Shown here: positions 30,086 to 42,159 of the stretch, one piece after another
Layout: each line of letters starts with the position of its first letter
How positions within the stretch are numbered: position 1 is the first letter of the stretch
NCBI RefSeq assembly: GCF_002943465.1
Contig: NZ_PTQY01000001.1
Span: 372,001-436,000, forward strand
DNA length: 64,000 nt
Direction: 5' to 3'
DNA from: Rhodoferax sp. TS-BS-61-7
GTDB taxonomy: Bacteria > Pseudomonadota > Gammaproteobacteria > Burkholderiales > Burkholderiaceae_C
Program-made: the position numbers and the translations under genes
The notes under the pieces: generated by a model
The model's database searches: none
Told to the model about the DNA's origin: nothing
Seen by the model: only the letters and a program-made list of their open reading frames with translations

Positions 30086-31282
30086 ATGGGTGAAGTCAAT
30101 TATGTCATCGGGGTCCATGCCTCGGTGCATGGCGTGGACGCTGCCGCCTGGGACGGCCTGCTGGCCGCACAGGCCCAGCCCAGCCCCTTTATGCGCCACG
30201 CCTACCTGGCCGCGATGGAAGAAAGCGGCAGCGCCACCGCCGACACGGGCTGGGCGCCGCACTGCATCACCCTGCACGCGGGCGGCGTGCTGCAGGCGGC
30301 CTGCATGGTCTACCTCAAGCACCATTCCTATGGCGAATACGTGTTCGACTGGGCCTGGGCCAGCGCCTACCAGCAGCATGGCGTGCCCTACTACCCCAAG
30401 GCGGTGATTGCCGTGCCCTTCACACCCGTACCGGGTGCCCGGCTGCTGGCGCGGGATGCCAAAGCACGGGCCGTACTGCTGCGGGCCGTGGTGGACTGGT
30501 GCGAAGAGGTTGGCGCGTCGTCACTGCACACGCTGTTTGCGAGCGACGACGATGTACAAGCGAGTGATAACGCCGGCTTGATGCTGCGTCACACCGTGCA
30601 ATTCCACTGGCAAAACACCCCCCCCGGCTACGCCGACTTCGACGCCTTTCTCGCCAGCCTGGCGCAGGACAAGCGCAAGAAGATCCGCCAGGAGCGGCGC
30701 AAGGTGGCCGAGGCTGGCGTGACGTTTCGACATGCGCAAGGCAGCGCAATTTCAGAAGCCGACTGGGATTTTTTCTACCGCTGCTACGAGCGCACCTACC
30801 TGGAACACGGCAACCCGCCCTACCTGAACCGCGACTTCTTTGCGCGCATGGCACGCACCATGCCGGAGAACTGGCTGCTGTTTGTGGCGGAGCGCAACGG
30901 CCGTGCGGTTGCTAGCAGTTTGATAGCTATTGGCGCATATTCCACGGGTGCTAGCGGTCTAAATGGCACTCAAACCACGCGTGTCGCCTATGGTCGCTAC
31001 TGGGGCGCCCTGGAGCCGGTGGACTGCCTGCACTTTGAGGCTTGTTACTACCAGCCGTTGGCCTGGTGTATTGCCAACGGCTACCAGCGATTTGAGGGCG
31101 GTGCCCAGGGCGAGCACAAGATGGCGCGGGCCCTGCTGCCGGTTAAAACCACCAGCACGCACTGGCTGGCGCACCCCGCCTTTGCGGACGCCGTGGCCCG
31201 CTTTCTGGAGCGCGAGGGCCAGGGCATCGGTCACTACCTAGACGACCTAGGCCAGCGCTCGCCGTTCAAGCGGCCGGCCTGA
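30086..31282 (+). CDS. Peptidogalycan biosynthesis/recognition-type protein (PF04339, GNAT fold)
   Basis: 398 residues. Blocks of the DUF482/PF04339 family are clear: SPFMRHAYLAAMEESGSA, VYLKHHSYGEYVFDWAWA, KRKKIRQERRKVAEAG and the C-terminal YQRFEGGAQGEHKMARALLP. It is related to acyl- or aminoacyl-transferases with a GNAT fold; the substrate is unknown. Residues about 276 to 295 (around SSLIAIGAYSTGASGLNG) come from a dispersed repeat, placed just before the conserved VAYGRYWG block. Start at the ATG 30086. Confidence 0.88.
   Translation: MGEVNYVIGVHASVHGVDAAAWDGLLAAQAQPSPFMRHAYLAAMEESGSATADTGWAPHCITLHAGGVLQAACMVYLKHHSYGEYVFDWAWASAYQQHGVPYYPKAVIAVPFTPVPGARLLARDAKARAVLLRAVVDWCEEVGASSLHTLFASDDDVQASDNAGLMLRHTVQFHWQNTPPGYADFDAFLASLAQDKRKKIRQERRKVAEAGVTFRHAQGSAISEADWDFFYRCYERTYLEHGNPPYLNRDFFARMARTMPENWLLFVAERNGRAVASSLIAIGAYSTGASGLNGTQTTRVAYGRYWGALEPVDCLHFEACYYQPLAWCIANGYQRFEGGAQGEHKMARALLPVKTTSTHWLAHPAFADAVARFLEREGQGIGHYLDDLGQRSPFKRPA
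30911..30970 (+). repeat. Dispersed element, copy 6 (inside PF04339 gene)
   Basis: GCTAGCAGTTTGATAGC, then TATTGGCGCATATTCCAC and GGGTGCTAGCGG. It is sense to the gene and is read in the same frame as copies 4 and 8. Confidence 0.7.
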
Positions 31283-31298
31283 CCTGCTGCCACGCAGC

Positions 31299-33386
31299 TT
31301 AGAAGGTTTCCCAGTCGTCGTCCCCGCCGGCTGGGGTGACCTTGGTGCTGGTCTTGGGTACTACCGTGGTGGGGGCATGGGCCGCTGCAGCGGGCTGAAC
31401 CTTGGGTTTGGCAGCAGGCGCCTTACCGGCGGGTGCATGGGCTGCGACGGGTTTGGCTGCAACTGGCTTGGTATCGCCACGGCGCTCGGGCCCCTTGAAG
31501 GCAGGCACCTTGGGCGCGTTGGATCGTACCTGGGCTTTGGGCAGATGTGCTACAGCATGGTGGCCAGCAGGCTCGTTGCCCAGCTTGAACACCGCCACCA
31601 CCTGCACCAGGTCGTTGGCCTGGCTCTTCAGGCTGCTGGCCGCTGCTGCCATCTCCTCCACCAGCGCCGCGTTCTGCTGCGTGGCCTGGTCCATCTGGGT
31701 GACGGCTTCACCCACTTGGGCAACCCCACTGCTTTGTTCAGAGCTGGCCGCTGAGATTTCTCCCATGATGTCGGTCACACGGCGGATGCTGCTGACGACT
31801 TCGGTCATGGTGGTGCCCGCTTTGTCGACGAGGGCCGTGCCTTGCTCCACCCGCTCTACGCTGGTGCCAATCAAGGTTTTGATTTCTTTGGCGGCTTCGG
31901 CTGAGCGTCCTGCCAGGGATCGGACTTCGGAAGCGACGACGGCAAAGCCGCGTCCTTGCTCTCCCGCCCGGGCGGCTTCTACGGCGGCGTTCAGGGCCAG
32001 GATGTTAGTTTGGAAGGCGATGCCGTCGATGACGCTGATGATGTCGGCGATCTTGCGGGAGGATTCGTTGATGCCTTTCATGGTTTCCACGACTTGGCCG
32101 ACGACTTCTCCACCCTGCACAGCCACCGTCGACGCGCTCATGGCGAGCTGGTTGGCTTCGCGGGCGGAGTCGGCGTTTTGCTTCACGGTGGAGCCGAGCT
32201 CCTCCATGCTGGCGGCCGTCTCTTCCAGCGCACTGGCCTGTTGTTCGGTGCGGGCACTCAGGTCGTTATTGCCCTGGGCGATCTCTGAACTGGCGTTGGC
32301 CACGCTGTCGGCGCTGGAGCGCACCTGGCGCAGCACGCCCTGGGTTTTCTCCACAAACTGGTTGAAGCCGGCGGCAATGGCGGCCAGCTCGTCATTGCCC
32401 GCCGTGGGTATGCGCTGGGTCAGGTCACCCTCGCCCGAGCCAATGTCCTGCATGGCGTTGCGCAGCACCACCAGCCGGCCCAGCAGCTGGGTCAGGAGGG
32501 CGCCAATTACCAGCACCGCAATCACAGCAATCGCCACGCTCCAAGCCGCGGCCGACCAGACCAGGGCCGTGACGCCCTGCATGGCTTCTGCGCGGTTCAG
32601 GGCCACCAGCAGGGTCCAGCTGGTACCGGAAATCGGCTGGGCATACACAAGGCGGGGTTCACCGCGCATCGTCACCTCGCGCAGGGTGCCGGCCTGAACC
32701 AGGGCGTCCAGACCATCGCCGCCCAGCTCGGGGGCGATCTCGGTGATGGGTTTCATGGCCAGTGCCGTGTCCTCGTGCACCACAATCTTGCCGTCCTTGC
32801 CGACGATGAGGCCGTAGGTGCCTGGCGTGGGCCGGATGGAGGCCACATTACGCACCACGCCGTCCATGAACACGTCCAGTGCAGTGACCGCACTCACCTG
32901 CGCACCGTCCTTCACCGCCGAGGCAAATGTAATTACCAGTTTCTTGGTGCCCGCATCCAGGTAAGGGTCGGTCACCACCGGGCCCGACTCCTTGGCCGCC
33001 AGCTGGTACCAGGGGCGCGAGGTGGGGTCGTAATCTGGCGGCAGCTCTTGCGGGCTGGAAAAGGCCGTGCGCTTGTCTGCAAAGCCGATGTAGGCGGTGT
33101 CCACATCCCCCGCAATCTTGGCCTGCTGGAGAAATTTGATGGGGTCCGCCTCGGGAATGGCGCCCGCAAACGAGATCACCACCTGCTTGCGCGAGGTCAC
33201 CCAGTCCGCCACGCCCGCAGCGTGCGCGCGGGAGAGGGCCTTGGTCTGCTCCTCCAGAGACTGCAGCGCATGGCTGCGGGCCGTATAGACATTGGTAGCC
33301 GACAAAACCAGCAAGCCCGCGGCCACCAGCAGCCCCACGGTTGCCACAATTTTCCCGCGCAGGGAGGTCAAAAAACCAAGTGCCAT
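31299..33386 (-). CDS. Methyl-accepting chemotaxis protein with dCache sensor
   Basis: 695 residues. A first membrane span near residues 10-30 is followed by a dCache-type periplasmic domain ([40 protein letters not shown]), a second span, a HAMP domain and the signalling hairpin ([36 protein letters not shown] region). Near the end is an Ala/Pro/Lys-rich linker. The last residues are DDDWETF, close to the CheR/CheB-tethering pentapeptide NWETF of enteric receptors. It lies 19 bases after cheW and is probably cotranscribed. Confidence 0.95.
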   Translation of the reverse strand: MALGFLTSLRGKIVATVGLLVAAGLLVLSATNVYTARSHALQSLEEQTKALSRAHAAGVADWVTSRKQVVISFAGAIPEADPIKFLQQAKIAGDVDTAYIGFADKRTAFSSPQELPPDYDPTSRPWYQLAAKESGPVVTDPYLDAGTKKLVITFASAVKDGAQVSAVTALDVFMDGVVRNVASIRPTPGTYGLIVGKDGKIVVHEDTALAMKPITEIAPELGGDGLDALVQAGTLREVTMRGEPRLVYAQPISGTSWTLLVALNRAEAMQGVTALVWSAAAWSVAIAVIAVLVIGALLTQLLGRLVVLRNAMQDIGSGEGDLTQRIPTAGNDELAAIAAGFNQFVEKTQGVLRQVRSSADSVANASSEIAQGNNDLSARTEQQASALEETAASMEELGSTVKQNADSAREANQLAMSASTVAVQGGEVVGQVVETMKGINESSRKIADIISVIDGIAFQTNILALNAAVEAARAGEQGRGFAVVASEVRSLAGRSAEAAKEIKTLIGTSVERVEQGTALVDKAGTTMTEVVSSIRRVTDIMGEISAASSEQSSGVAQVGEAVTQMDQATQQNAALVEEMAAAASSLKSQANDLVQVVAVFKLGNEPAGHHAVAHLPKAQVRSNAPKVPAFKGPERRGDTKPVAAKPVAAHAPAGKAPAAKPKVQPAAAAHAPTTVVPKTSTKVTPAGGDDDWETF

Positions 33387-33405
33387 CGTTTGTGCTCCAG
33401 TAAGT

Positions 33406-33918
33406 TCAGGTGGCCACTGCAACACCGATTTCGGCATTGCCCATCAACAATTCCATGTTCACCACAATCAGCATGCGCTCGCCCACATGGGCCAGCCCCA
33501 GGATAAAACGGGCGTCCAGCGCCGATTCGAATTGCGGCGTCGGCTTGATGGACTGGGCGTTCAGCGTCACCACATCCGACACGCCGTCCACCACCGCCCC
33601 CACCACACTGCCCCGCAGCTTGAGGATGATGACCACGGTGAAGTCGTTGTAAACAACGTGCGGCAAACGCAGCTTGAGGCGCAGATCCACAATGGGCACG
33701 ATCACGCCGCGCAAATTGATCACACCTTTGACGAAACTGGGGGAATTCACCATGCTGATGGGCTGCTCGTAGGAGCGAATCTCCTGCACCCGCATGATGT
33801 CGATGGCGTACTCTTCAGTGCCCAGACGCAGGGTCAGGTACTGGCCGGAATCAGCATGGGCTGCGGCGCCCTGGGCAGGGCTGTGGTCCAGCATCGATGC
33901 GTTTCGTGGCACGTCCAT
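33406..33918 (-). CDS. cheW: Chemotaxis coupling protein CheW
   Basis: 170 residues. It links receptors to CheA. The CheW fold is recognised by [20 protein letters not shown], then [20 protein letters not shown] and [13 protein letters not shown]. It precedes the chemoreceptor gene in a two-gene operon. No cheA, cheR or cheB is in the window, so the pair relies on a chemotaxis core elsewhere. Confidence 0.96.
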   Translation of the reverse strand: MDVPRNASMLDHSPAQGAAAHADSGQYLTLRLGTEEYAIDIMRVQEIRSYEQPISMVNSPSFVKGVINLRGVIVPIVDLRLKLRLPHVVYNDFTVVIILKLRGSVVGAVVDGVSDVVTLNAQSIKPTPQFESALDARFILGLAHVGERMLIVVNMELLMGNAEIGVAVAT

Positions 33919-34109
33919 AGGAACTCCTGATCAGGCCCGGCAAACGGGATTCCAACGCCTTGCAATTCATCATACACGCGCACCCCCGCTTCGGGAACCC
34001 GGCATTTGCAGTGTCAAAACGGGGCGTCCAGCTTGGGGCTGCGGCCCTTGGCAAACCCTAGCTGGCAGGCCCTGTGGGCACTGCTACCCTGTGCGCAGGA
34101 GACCCCACC

Positions 34110-35678
34110 ATGAACACCTTGAGCGGCCTGGACGCCACCTTTTTGTACCTGGAGACGCCGCAGATGCCCATGCATGTGGGCTCCTTCTGTCTCTACGAAC
34201 TGCCCGACACCCCGCGCTTCAGCCTGCACAAGGCCATCAGCGCCCACATTGGCCAGCGCCTGCACCTGGCCGCCGTGTTCACACGCAAGCTGGGGTTCAT
34301 GCCGCTGGACCTGGGCCACCCGGTGTGGCTGCAGGCCGGTGAGGTGGACCTGGGCTTTCACATCCGCAAGGTCAAAGGCCGCGCCCTGCCGCTGGCGCAA
34401 GCCCAGACCCTGGCGGCCGAACTGCACAGCGGCCTGATCGACCGCAGCCGCCCGCTGTGGGAATTCCACGTCTTCGACCGCGTGTTGTGCCCCGACGGCA
34501 CGGTCTGCGGTGCGCTCTACTCCAAGATCCACCACGCCACGCTGGATGGCAAAAGCGGCACCATCCTGACGCAGGCCATGATGGACGTGGGCCCCACGCC
34601 GCGCGCCGTGCCGCCACCCGACGAGAAGCCACGCAAGGCGCAAAGCCTCAAAGTCGGCCAGATGCTCGGCGCCGTGTTTTCCAACTCGCTGGCCCAGTAC
34701 GCCAAGCTGGCCCGCGCCCTGCCCCAGGCCGCACAGGCCCTGGGCAGCACCGTGGCACGGCAAAGCCTGCAGGGCAAGGGCAGTGGGCTGCGTCCCAAGT
34801 CGCCCTTTACGCTGGCCCCCATGACCGACTTCAACGTGGCGGTGGGCACGGCACGCAGTTTTGGCACGGCCAGCATTCCGTTTGAAGACTGCCGCGCCAT
34901 GGCGCAGGCCGCAGGTGGCTCGTTCAACGACATTGTGTTGTGGATTTGCGCCACCGCGCTGCGCAGCTACTTGGCCCAGCACGGCAGCATTCCGCGCAAA
35001 CCCCTGCTGGCCGCCATGCCGGTGAGCCTGCGCGAAGAGGGCAATACCGACTACAGCACCCAGGCCTCCATGACCGTGGTGGCACTGGGCACGCACCTGG
35101 CCCAGCCACTCAAGCGCCTGCAGGCCATCATGGACTCCACGGCCAAGGTCAAAACCGCCATGGTGCAGCTCAAAGGCATGCTGCCCACCGACTACCCCTC
35201 GCTGTTGGCGCCGTGGATTGTGGGCGGCGTGGCCAAGGCCGCGTTCAAAACCTACAGCGCCACCGGCCTCTCACACCGCCTGCCCATGGTGGCCAACCTG
35301 GTCATCAGCAATGTGCCGGGCCCACGCGTGCCGCTGTACCTGGCCGGTGCACGCATGCAGACCTTCCACCCCATGTCCATCGTGGTGCACGGTATTGCCC
35401 TCAACATCACGGTGCAGACCTATGCCGGCAGCGTGGACTTTGGGGTGATTGCCGACGCCCAGGCGGTACCCCAGGTGCAAGACCTGACGCAGGCCCTGGT
35501 GGCCGCGTTTGAAGAAGGCCGCACCCTGCTGGGCGCAGCACCGGCCGCAGCACCAGTCGCCAGGGCGACAAAAAAACAGAGTGGCCCAACTAAAGCCACC
35601 GCACCACGGTGGGGCACGGCCGCAAAAGCTGCTACTGTGAAATCCCCTTCAAAAAAACAGCCTGCAAAACGGGCCTGA
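34110..35678 (+). CDS. Wax ester synthase / diacylglycerol acyltransferase
   Basis: 522 residues. The acyltransferase motif HHATLDG (His141, His142, Asp146, Gly147) fits HHxxxDG. The start NTLSGLDATFLYLETPQMPM and the C-terminal block NLVISNVPGPRVPLYL are family marks. It makes wax esters or triacylglycerol from acyl-CoA. Residues after about 485 form a Lys/Ala/Pro-rich tail that is not part of the enzyme domain and resembles a histone H1 or phasin-like tail. A lipase-like gene follows after 10 bases. Confidence 0.93.
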   Translation: MNTLSGLDATFLYLETPQMPMHVGSFCLYELPDTPRFSLHKAISAHIGQRLHLAAVFTRKLGFMPLDLGHPVWLQAGEVDLGFHIRKVKGRALPLAQAQTLAAELHSGLIDRSRPLWEFHVFDRVLCPDGTVCGALYSKIHHATLDGKSGTILTQAMMDVGPTPRAVPPPDEKPRKAQSLKVGQMLGAVFSNSLAQYAKLARALPQAAQALGSTVARQSLQGKGSGLRPKSPFTLAPMTDFNVAVGTARSFGTASIPFEDCRAMAQAAGGSFNDIVLWICATALRSYLAQHGSIPRKPLLAAMPVSLREEGNTDYSTQASMTVVALGTHLAQPLKRLQAIMDSTAKVKTAMVQLKGMLPTDYPSLLAPWIVGGVAKAAFKTYSATGLSHRLPMVANLVISNVPGPRVPLYLAGARMQTFHPMSIVVHGIALNITVQTYAGSVDFGVIADAQAVPQVQDLTQALVAAFEEGRTLLGAAPAAAPVARATKKQSGPTKATAPRWGTAAKAATVKSPSKKQPAKRA

Positions 35679-35688
35679 AATACGTCGT

Positions 35689-36480
35689 ATGGCCAAAGCG
35701 CGTGCCCCCAAGGGCGATCACCACCCTGCCCCCAATGCCTGGCTCATGGCCCTGGAACTGCGCGCCCCCTGGGAGCTGTGGTCGGTGCTGCCCAGCTGGC
35801 CGGCACTGGCCAAGGCGCCGGTGGGCGATGGGCACCCGGTCATTGTGTTCCCCGGCCTCTCGGCCAGCGACGGCTCCACGCTGCCACTGCGGGCCTACCT
35901 CAACAACCTGGGCTACGACATCTCGGGCTGGAACCAGGGCTACAATTTTGGCCCGCGCGCCGGCGTGCTGGAAACCGCCAAACGCCAGGTGCAAGAGACG
36001 GCCGAGGCCAGCGGCGAGGCCGTGAGCCTGGTGGGCTGGAGCCTGGGCGGCGTCTACGCGCGCGAGCTGGCCAAGGAGCTGCCCCAGCATGTCCGCAGTG
36101 TCATCACGCTGGGCACGCCCTTTGCGGGTTCGCACAAAAGCACCAATGCCTGGCGCCTGTACGAACTCACCAGTGGCCGCAGCATTGCGCAGGAAGTCGA
36201 GAACTTCGACCTGCCGGCAGCGCCGCCGGTGCCCACCACCTCCATCTACTCGCGCACCGACGGTGTAGTGGCTTGGCCCGCCAGCCTGCAGGCGCCCAGC
36301 CAGGCCAACCCGCACACCGAAAACGTGGAAGTATTTGCCAGCCACATTGGCTTGGGACTGAACCCCAGCGCCTGGTGGGTGGTAGCCGACAGGCTGGCCC
36401 AAACCCCGGACACCTGGAAGCCGTTTGAACGCACGGGCAAGCTGCAGCAGTGGGTGTTTCCCGACCCCACACGGCCCTGA
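35689..36480 (+). CDS. Alpha/beta hydrolase, lipase-like
   Basis: 263 residues. The nucleophile motif is GWSLGG in AVSLVGWSLGGVYAREL. Candidate acid and base are in SRTDGVVAW and SHIGLGLNPS. No signal peptide is seen, so it acts in the cytoplasm. Placed 10 bases after the wax ester synthase gene, it may release fatty acids from the lipid that enzyme makes (inference). Confidence 0.85.
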   Translation: MAKARAPKGDHHPAPNAWLMALELRAPWELWSVLPSWPALAKAPVGDGHPVIVFPGLSASDGSTLPLRAYLNNLGYDISGWNQGYNFGPRAGVLETAKRQVQETAEASGEAVSLVGWSLGGVYARELAKELPQHVRSVITLGTPFAGSHKSTNAWRLYELTSGRSIAQEVENFDLPAAPPVPTTSIYSRTDGVVAWPASLQAPSQANPHTENVEVFASHIGLGLNPSAWWVVADRLAQTPDTWKPFERTGKLQQWVFPDPTRP

Positions 36481-36520
36481 GCGTTGCCGGGGCGCGCAGT
36501 TTCAGCGGGCCACAAACACC

Positions 36521-36556
36521 AAGAGCGCTGCCCCTTACGGGAAAGCGCTCTTCTTT
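36521..36556 (+). terminator. Terminator after the lipase gene
   Basis: AAGAGCGCT pairs with AGCGCTCTT over 14 bases, followed by CTTTT. It lies between the convergent lipase and ppa genes and abuts repeat copy 7. Confidence 0.65.
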
Positions 36557-36604
36557 TGATAGCTGCTTGCGCAGTATCTACGCGGGCTAGAGGCCTATTT
36601 GACC
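36553..36604 (+). repeat. Dispersed element, copy 7 (between lipase and ppa)
   Basis: TTTGATAGCTGCTTGCGCAG, TATCTACGC, then GGGCTAGAGGCCTATTTG. An intact, consensus-like copy in a spacer. It follows directly on the lipase terminator. Confidence 0.9.
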
Positions 36605-36628
36605 TCTAAAACCCCGTCGCAGGCCGGT

Positions 36629-37165
36629 TCAGGCTTGCTGCTTGTTGTAGTTGGCAATGCCGTCCATGATTTCCTTCTGCGCGGACTCTGGGCCTTCCCA
36701 GCCTTGCACCTTGACCCACTTGCCTTCTTCCAGATCCTTGTAGTGTTCAAAGAAGTGGGCAATGGTCTTCAAGCGGAAGGGGTTCAGGTCTTCCGGCTTC
36801 TTCCACTGGCTGTACAGCGACAAAATCTTGTCCACGGGCACGGCCAACACCTTGCCGTCTTCACCGGCTTCGTCGGTCATCTTCAGGATGCCGATGGCGC
36901 GGCAAGTCACCACCACACCGGGGATCAGGGGCACGGGGGTGATCACCAACACGTCCACGGGGTCGCCATCACCAGAGATGGTCTTGGGCACATAACCGTA
37001 GTTGGTGGGGTAGTGCATGGCGGTGCTCATGAAGCGGTCCACAAAAATGGCGCCAGAGTCCTTGTCCACTTCGTACTTCACCGGGTCGGCGTTCATGGGG
37101 ATTTCGATGATGACGTTGAACGCCTCAGGGACTTTGCTGCCAGGGGTGACTTTGTCGAGGGACAT
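36629..37165 (-). CDS. ppa: Soluble inorganic pyrophosphatase (family I)
   Basis: 178 residues. Hydrolyses pyrophosphate made in biosynthesis. The active-site signature is [13 protein letters not shown], with [17 protein letters not shown] and [13 protein letters not shown] also conserved. It is divergent from the membrane pyrophosphatase with 225 bases between, so two unrelated pyrophosphatases sit back to back. Confidence 0.98.
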   Translation of the reverse strand: MSLDKVTPGSKVPEAFNVIIEIPMNADPVKYEVDKDSGAIFVDRFMSTAMHYPTNYGYVPKTISGDGDPVDVLVITPVPLIPGVVVTCRAIGILKMTDEAGEDGKVLAVPVDKILSLYSQWKKPEDLNPFRLKTIAHFFEHYKDLEEGKWVKVQGWEGPESAQKEIMDGIANYNKQQA

Positions 37166-37323
37166 GGAGTTCTCTTAGTGAAGTTAAAACAGAAACCTAG
37201 GGATTAACCCGGATTTTACTGACTACACACTTTCGTTTTTCACGTGCTGTCTTCAAAGCACGCTACATTCGGCCCGTTGGCCAATCATCTCCCCTTGCTT
37301 TGTAGGGTTGGAGCACTGAGGAA

Positions 37324-37353
37324 GCAACGCAGCGGGGGCCTCGCTAGCGTTGC
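37324..37353 (+). promoter_or_regulatory. Stable hairpin in the hppA leader
   Basis: GCAACGCAGCG pairs with CGCTAGCGTTGC (one bulged base) about 40 bases before the hppA start. It could be a leader control element or stabilise the transcript. Confidence 0.35.
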
Positions 37354-37390
37354 TCCCATCTTTGCGAAACAACCATAGAGGAGTATTTCT

Positions 37391-39454
<2,064 letters not shown>

Positions 39455-39474
39455 GTTCTCCCCGCTTGCCACAC

Positions 39475-39497
39475 AGGCCCGCCTCGGTGGGCCTTTT
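39475..39497 (+). terminator. Terminator after hppA
   Basis: AGGCCCGCC, short loop, GGTGGGCCT then TTT, 20 bases after the stop codon. Confidence 0.7.
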
Positions 39498-39576
39498 GCA
39501 TGGTGGCTGGCAGTTGCCGCTTTGCGCTACCATGCTGCCACAGGCGCGTCTTGCGCCCCTCTCTTGAAGCAAGCCC

Positions 39577-40215
39577 GTGAAAATACTTGTGATTGACGAC
39601 CACGCCCTGGTGCGCGAAGGCCTGCACCAGGTGCTCAAGGGTCTGGATGAAAACGTCTCTGTGCTGCAGGCAGGTACCTGCGAGCAGGCGTTTGCCTTGG
39701 CAGAAAACCATGCCGATATTGACTTGGTGCTGCTGGACTACCACCTGCCCGACATGACGGGCCTGCAAGCCCTGGATGTGTTTGGCAAAAAACACCCCGA
39801 ACTCCCCATCGTCATGTTGTCGGGCTCGGCCAATGTGCAAATCATGCGCCAGGTGCTGCAGTCCGGTGCGTCGGGTTTCGTCACCAAATCCAGCCTCAGC
39901 GACGAACTGCTGCACGCGGTGCGCCTGGTGCTCAATGGCGACGTCTATTCGCCCTCCGAGCTGGGCAGCGACTTTGGCGCTCTGTCGTTTGACGGCGCCA
40001 ATGCCAAACCCCCACTCACGCAGCGCCAGGAGCTGGTGTTGCGCGAGTTGCTCGATGGTCGGTCGAACCGGGAGATTGGCAGCTCCCTCAATGTGTCAGA
40101 AGAAACCGTCAAGACCCACGTCGCCTCCATCCTGCGCTATTTTGATGTGCAGAACCGCACCCAGGCTGTTGTCGCAGCCGCACGCTGCGGCTACCGCCCC
40201 ACCTCGGCAGCCTAA
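39577..40215 (+). CDS. NarL/FixJ-family response regulator
   Basis: 212 residues, GTG start. The receiver has the acid pair Asp7-Asp8, phospho-acceptor Asp54 in LVLLDYHLPDM and Lys104 in GFVTKSS. The C-terminal LuxR-type HTH is LTQRQELVLRELLDGRSNRE followed by SEETVKTHVASIL. It ends one base from the convergent hybrid kinase gene, which is its likely partner. The gene it controls is unknown; the TonB receptor operon facing it is a candidate. Confidence 0.94.
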   Translation: MKILVIDDHALVREGLHQVLKGLDENVSVLQAGTCEQAFALAENHADIDLVLLDYHLPDMTGLQALDVFGKKHPELPIVMLSGSANVQIMRQVLQSGASGFVTKSSLSDELLHAVRLVLNGDVYSPSELGSDFGALSFDGANAKPPLTQRQELVLRELLDGRSNREIGSSLNVSEETVKTHVASILRYFDVQNRTQAVVAAARCGYRPTSAA

Positions 40216-42159
40216 CTAAAGCTCAGCGGAGTCTTCCACTTCGGCCGCCATGGCCGAGCGGCGCAAGAAGCTGCGCAGCTTGGCTGGGCGCACCGGTTTA
40301 TGCAGCAGTGTTAAACCCGCATCCTTGGCCGCCTGAATCAGGCCAGCGTCCGTGTCACCACTCATCAGGCAGGCCGGGATCTCACGCCGCGCATGGGCAC
40401 GCACCATGGCAATCACATCCAGGCCATTGCGCGCCTCTCCCAGGCGAAAGTCGCTGAGCACCACATCAGGCGCCGCATAAGCGTTCACAAAGTCCAGCGC
40501 CTGGGCCACAGTAGCCGCCGCATTCACCACACAGCCCCAAGAGCTCAGCAAGTCACGGATCGCCTCCAGCGCAAAACCATCGTCTTCAATCACCAGCACG
40601 CGCATACCCTCCACACCGCCCAGACCCTGGGGCTCGATGGGAAGCAGGGCCGTAGAGGCCTCCACCGCCTGCGCCACGGGCAGGTGGATGGAAAAACGCG
40701 TGCCACAGCCCAGTGCCGAGCGCAGCGTGATGCGGTGGCCCAGCAGCTGGGCGGTACGCTCCACAATGTTCAGGCCCAGGCCTAGACCCTGTGCCCGGTC
40801 CCGCCCCGAGTTGCCCACTTGGTAAAACTCCCGGAAGATGTCTTCTTGGTGGGCGGGCGAAATACCAATGCCACTGTCTGCCACATCCAGGCGCACCTTG
40901 CGGCCACCATCCACACGCCGGCAGACAATCATCACCGTGCCCCGCTCGGTGTAGCGAATCGCGTTGTTAGCGAGGTTCATCACCATGCGCTGCAGGAGCA
41001 CGGGGTCCGTCATGGCCCAGTACGGGCTGGGGCGTATGCGCAAGCGCAGCCCCTTGCTCTCCGCCAACGGTTGCAGGGCCCTGCGCAGGCTGTGGAACAG
41101 CTCCCCCATATTCACCGCACCAACCTGCACCTGCACCGCACCAGCGTCCAGGCGAGACACATCGAGCAGGCCATCGAGCAAATCTTGCATGGACTGCACC
41201 GAGGCCTCCAGGCTGGCCACCAGTTGGCGCGTCTGGGCGTCCAGGGGCAACTGCCCGAGCCGAGCCACAAACATGCCCAGGGCGTGGGTGGGCTGGCGCA
41301 GGTCATGGCTGGCCGCGGCCAGAAAGCGTGACTTTGCCAGGGTGGCCGTCTCAGCCTCTTCCTTCTTGATTCGCAGCTCGCGCGTGGCGGACTCCACCCG
41401 GAACTCCATCTCCTCGCGTCCCCAGGCCAGACGCTGGGCCATCTGGTTCAAACGGGTCTGCAGGTCGTAGAGCGGGTCCGTCGGGCGCGACTCGGAGCTC
41501 GGCGTCAGGTCGCCCTCACCAATGCGTTCGATCATGCGGGACACGCGCAGCACCGGTCGCACCACGCCCTCTCCCATCCGGGTGGCCAAAATGCCGCCCA
41601 GCACCAGGCCCGCCAAGCCAATACCCAAGGCCAGAACCAGCAACTCGCGTTCACGCGTTACCAAGCGAACACGGGAAACCTCCAGCACCACGTGGCCAAA
41701 CGCCTCCGGTGCGGCCCCCTGCGCGCCGGGAGAAGGGGAAAACAAATCATCAATAGCCACATTGCCCGAGGTCACATCTTCCACCACCACATCGATGCTA
41801 GCGTTGCGCTGGTACTGGGCGTAAGCCGGACTACTGGCCTCTTTAAAACCGTTGTAATGCAGTGCCCCGGAGCTGGCCAGCATGCGTCCATCCATGTCAA
41901 ACACGGCCACCGAGCGGACATCGGGTTCGCGCTGCAACCCGGCCAAAACCGCCTGCAGGGCGGCCACGTTGCCCGAAAAAATACCGTACTCGCTGGCCAG
42001 CGCTACTTGGCGCGCCATCAGGCGTGTGCGCAGGCCATGGGATTCATCCAGGTCCGAGACGCGGCTGGTCCAGAACACCGCAACCAGCGCCAGCACCACC
42101 AGGGTGACCGGCACCAGCGCCGCCGCCAACATGCGTGTGCGAATACCAGGAAACATCAT
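40216..42159 (-). CDS. Hybrid sensor histidine kinase with receiver domain
   Basis: 647 residues. A membrane span (about 10-30), a periplasmic region (31-170), a second span (171-193), HAMP (to about 250), HisKA with His285 in AAASHDLRQPTHALG, an ATPase domain with NLANNAIRYTERG and GLGLGLNIVERTA, and a C-terminal receiver with Asp570 in VVLSDFRLGE. The start overlaps the stop of the binding-protein gene (ATGA). It would sense a periplasmic signal, perhaps through the binding protein, and pass phosphate to the convergent response regulator. Confidence 0.94.
   Translation of the reverse strand: MMFPGIRTRMLAAALVPVTLVVLALVAVFWTSRVSDLDESHGLRTRLMARQVALASEYGIFSGNVAALQAVLAGLQREPDVRSVAVFDMDGRMLASSGALHYNGFKEASSPAYAQYQRNASIDVVVEDVTSGNVAIDDLFSPSPGAQGAAPEAFGHVVLEVSRVRLVTRERELLVLALGIGLAGLVLGGILATRMGEGVVRPVLRVSRMIERIGEGDLTPSSESRPTDPLYDLQTRLNQMAQRLAWGREEMEFRVESATRELRIKKEEAETATLAKSRFLAAASHDLRQPTHALGMFVARLGQLPLDAQTRQLVASLEASVQSMQDLLDGLLDVSRLDAGAVQVQVGAVNMGELFHSLRRALQPLAESKGLRLRIRPSPYWAMTDPVLLQRMVMNLANNAIRYTERGTVMIVCRRVDGGRKVRLDVADSGIGISPAHQEDIFREFYQVGNSGRDRAQGLGLGLNIVERTAQLLGHRITLRSALGCGTRFSIHLPVAQAVEASTALLPIEPQGLGGVEGMRVLVIEDDGFALEAIRDLLSSWGCVVNAAATVAQALDFVNAYAAPDVVLSDFRLGEARNGLDVIAMVRAHARREIPACLMSGDTDAGLIQAAKDAGLTLLHKPVRPAKLRSFLRRSAMAAEVEDSAEL

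Noticed and set aside
35605..35660. Possible eleventh copy of the dispersed element at the end of the wax ester synthase gene.
   Set aside because: Only a short GCTGCT-like match; the conserved right half and the left hairpin are missing.
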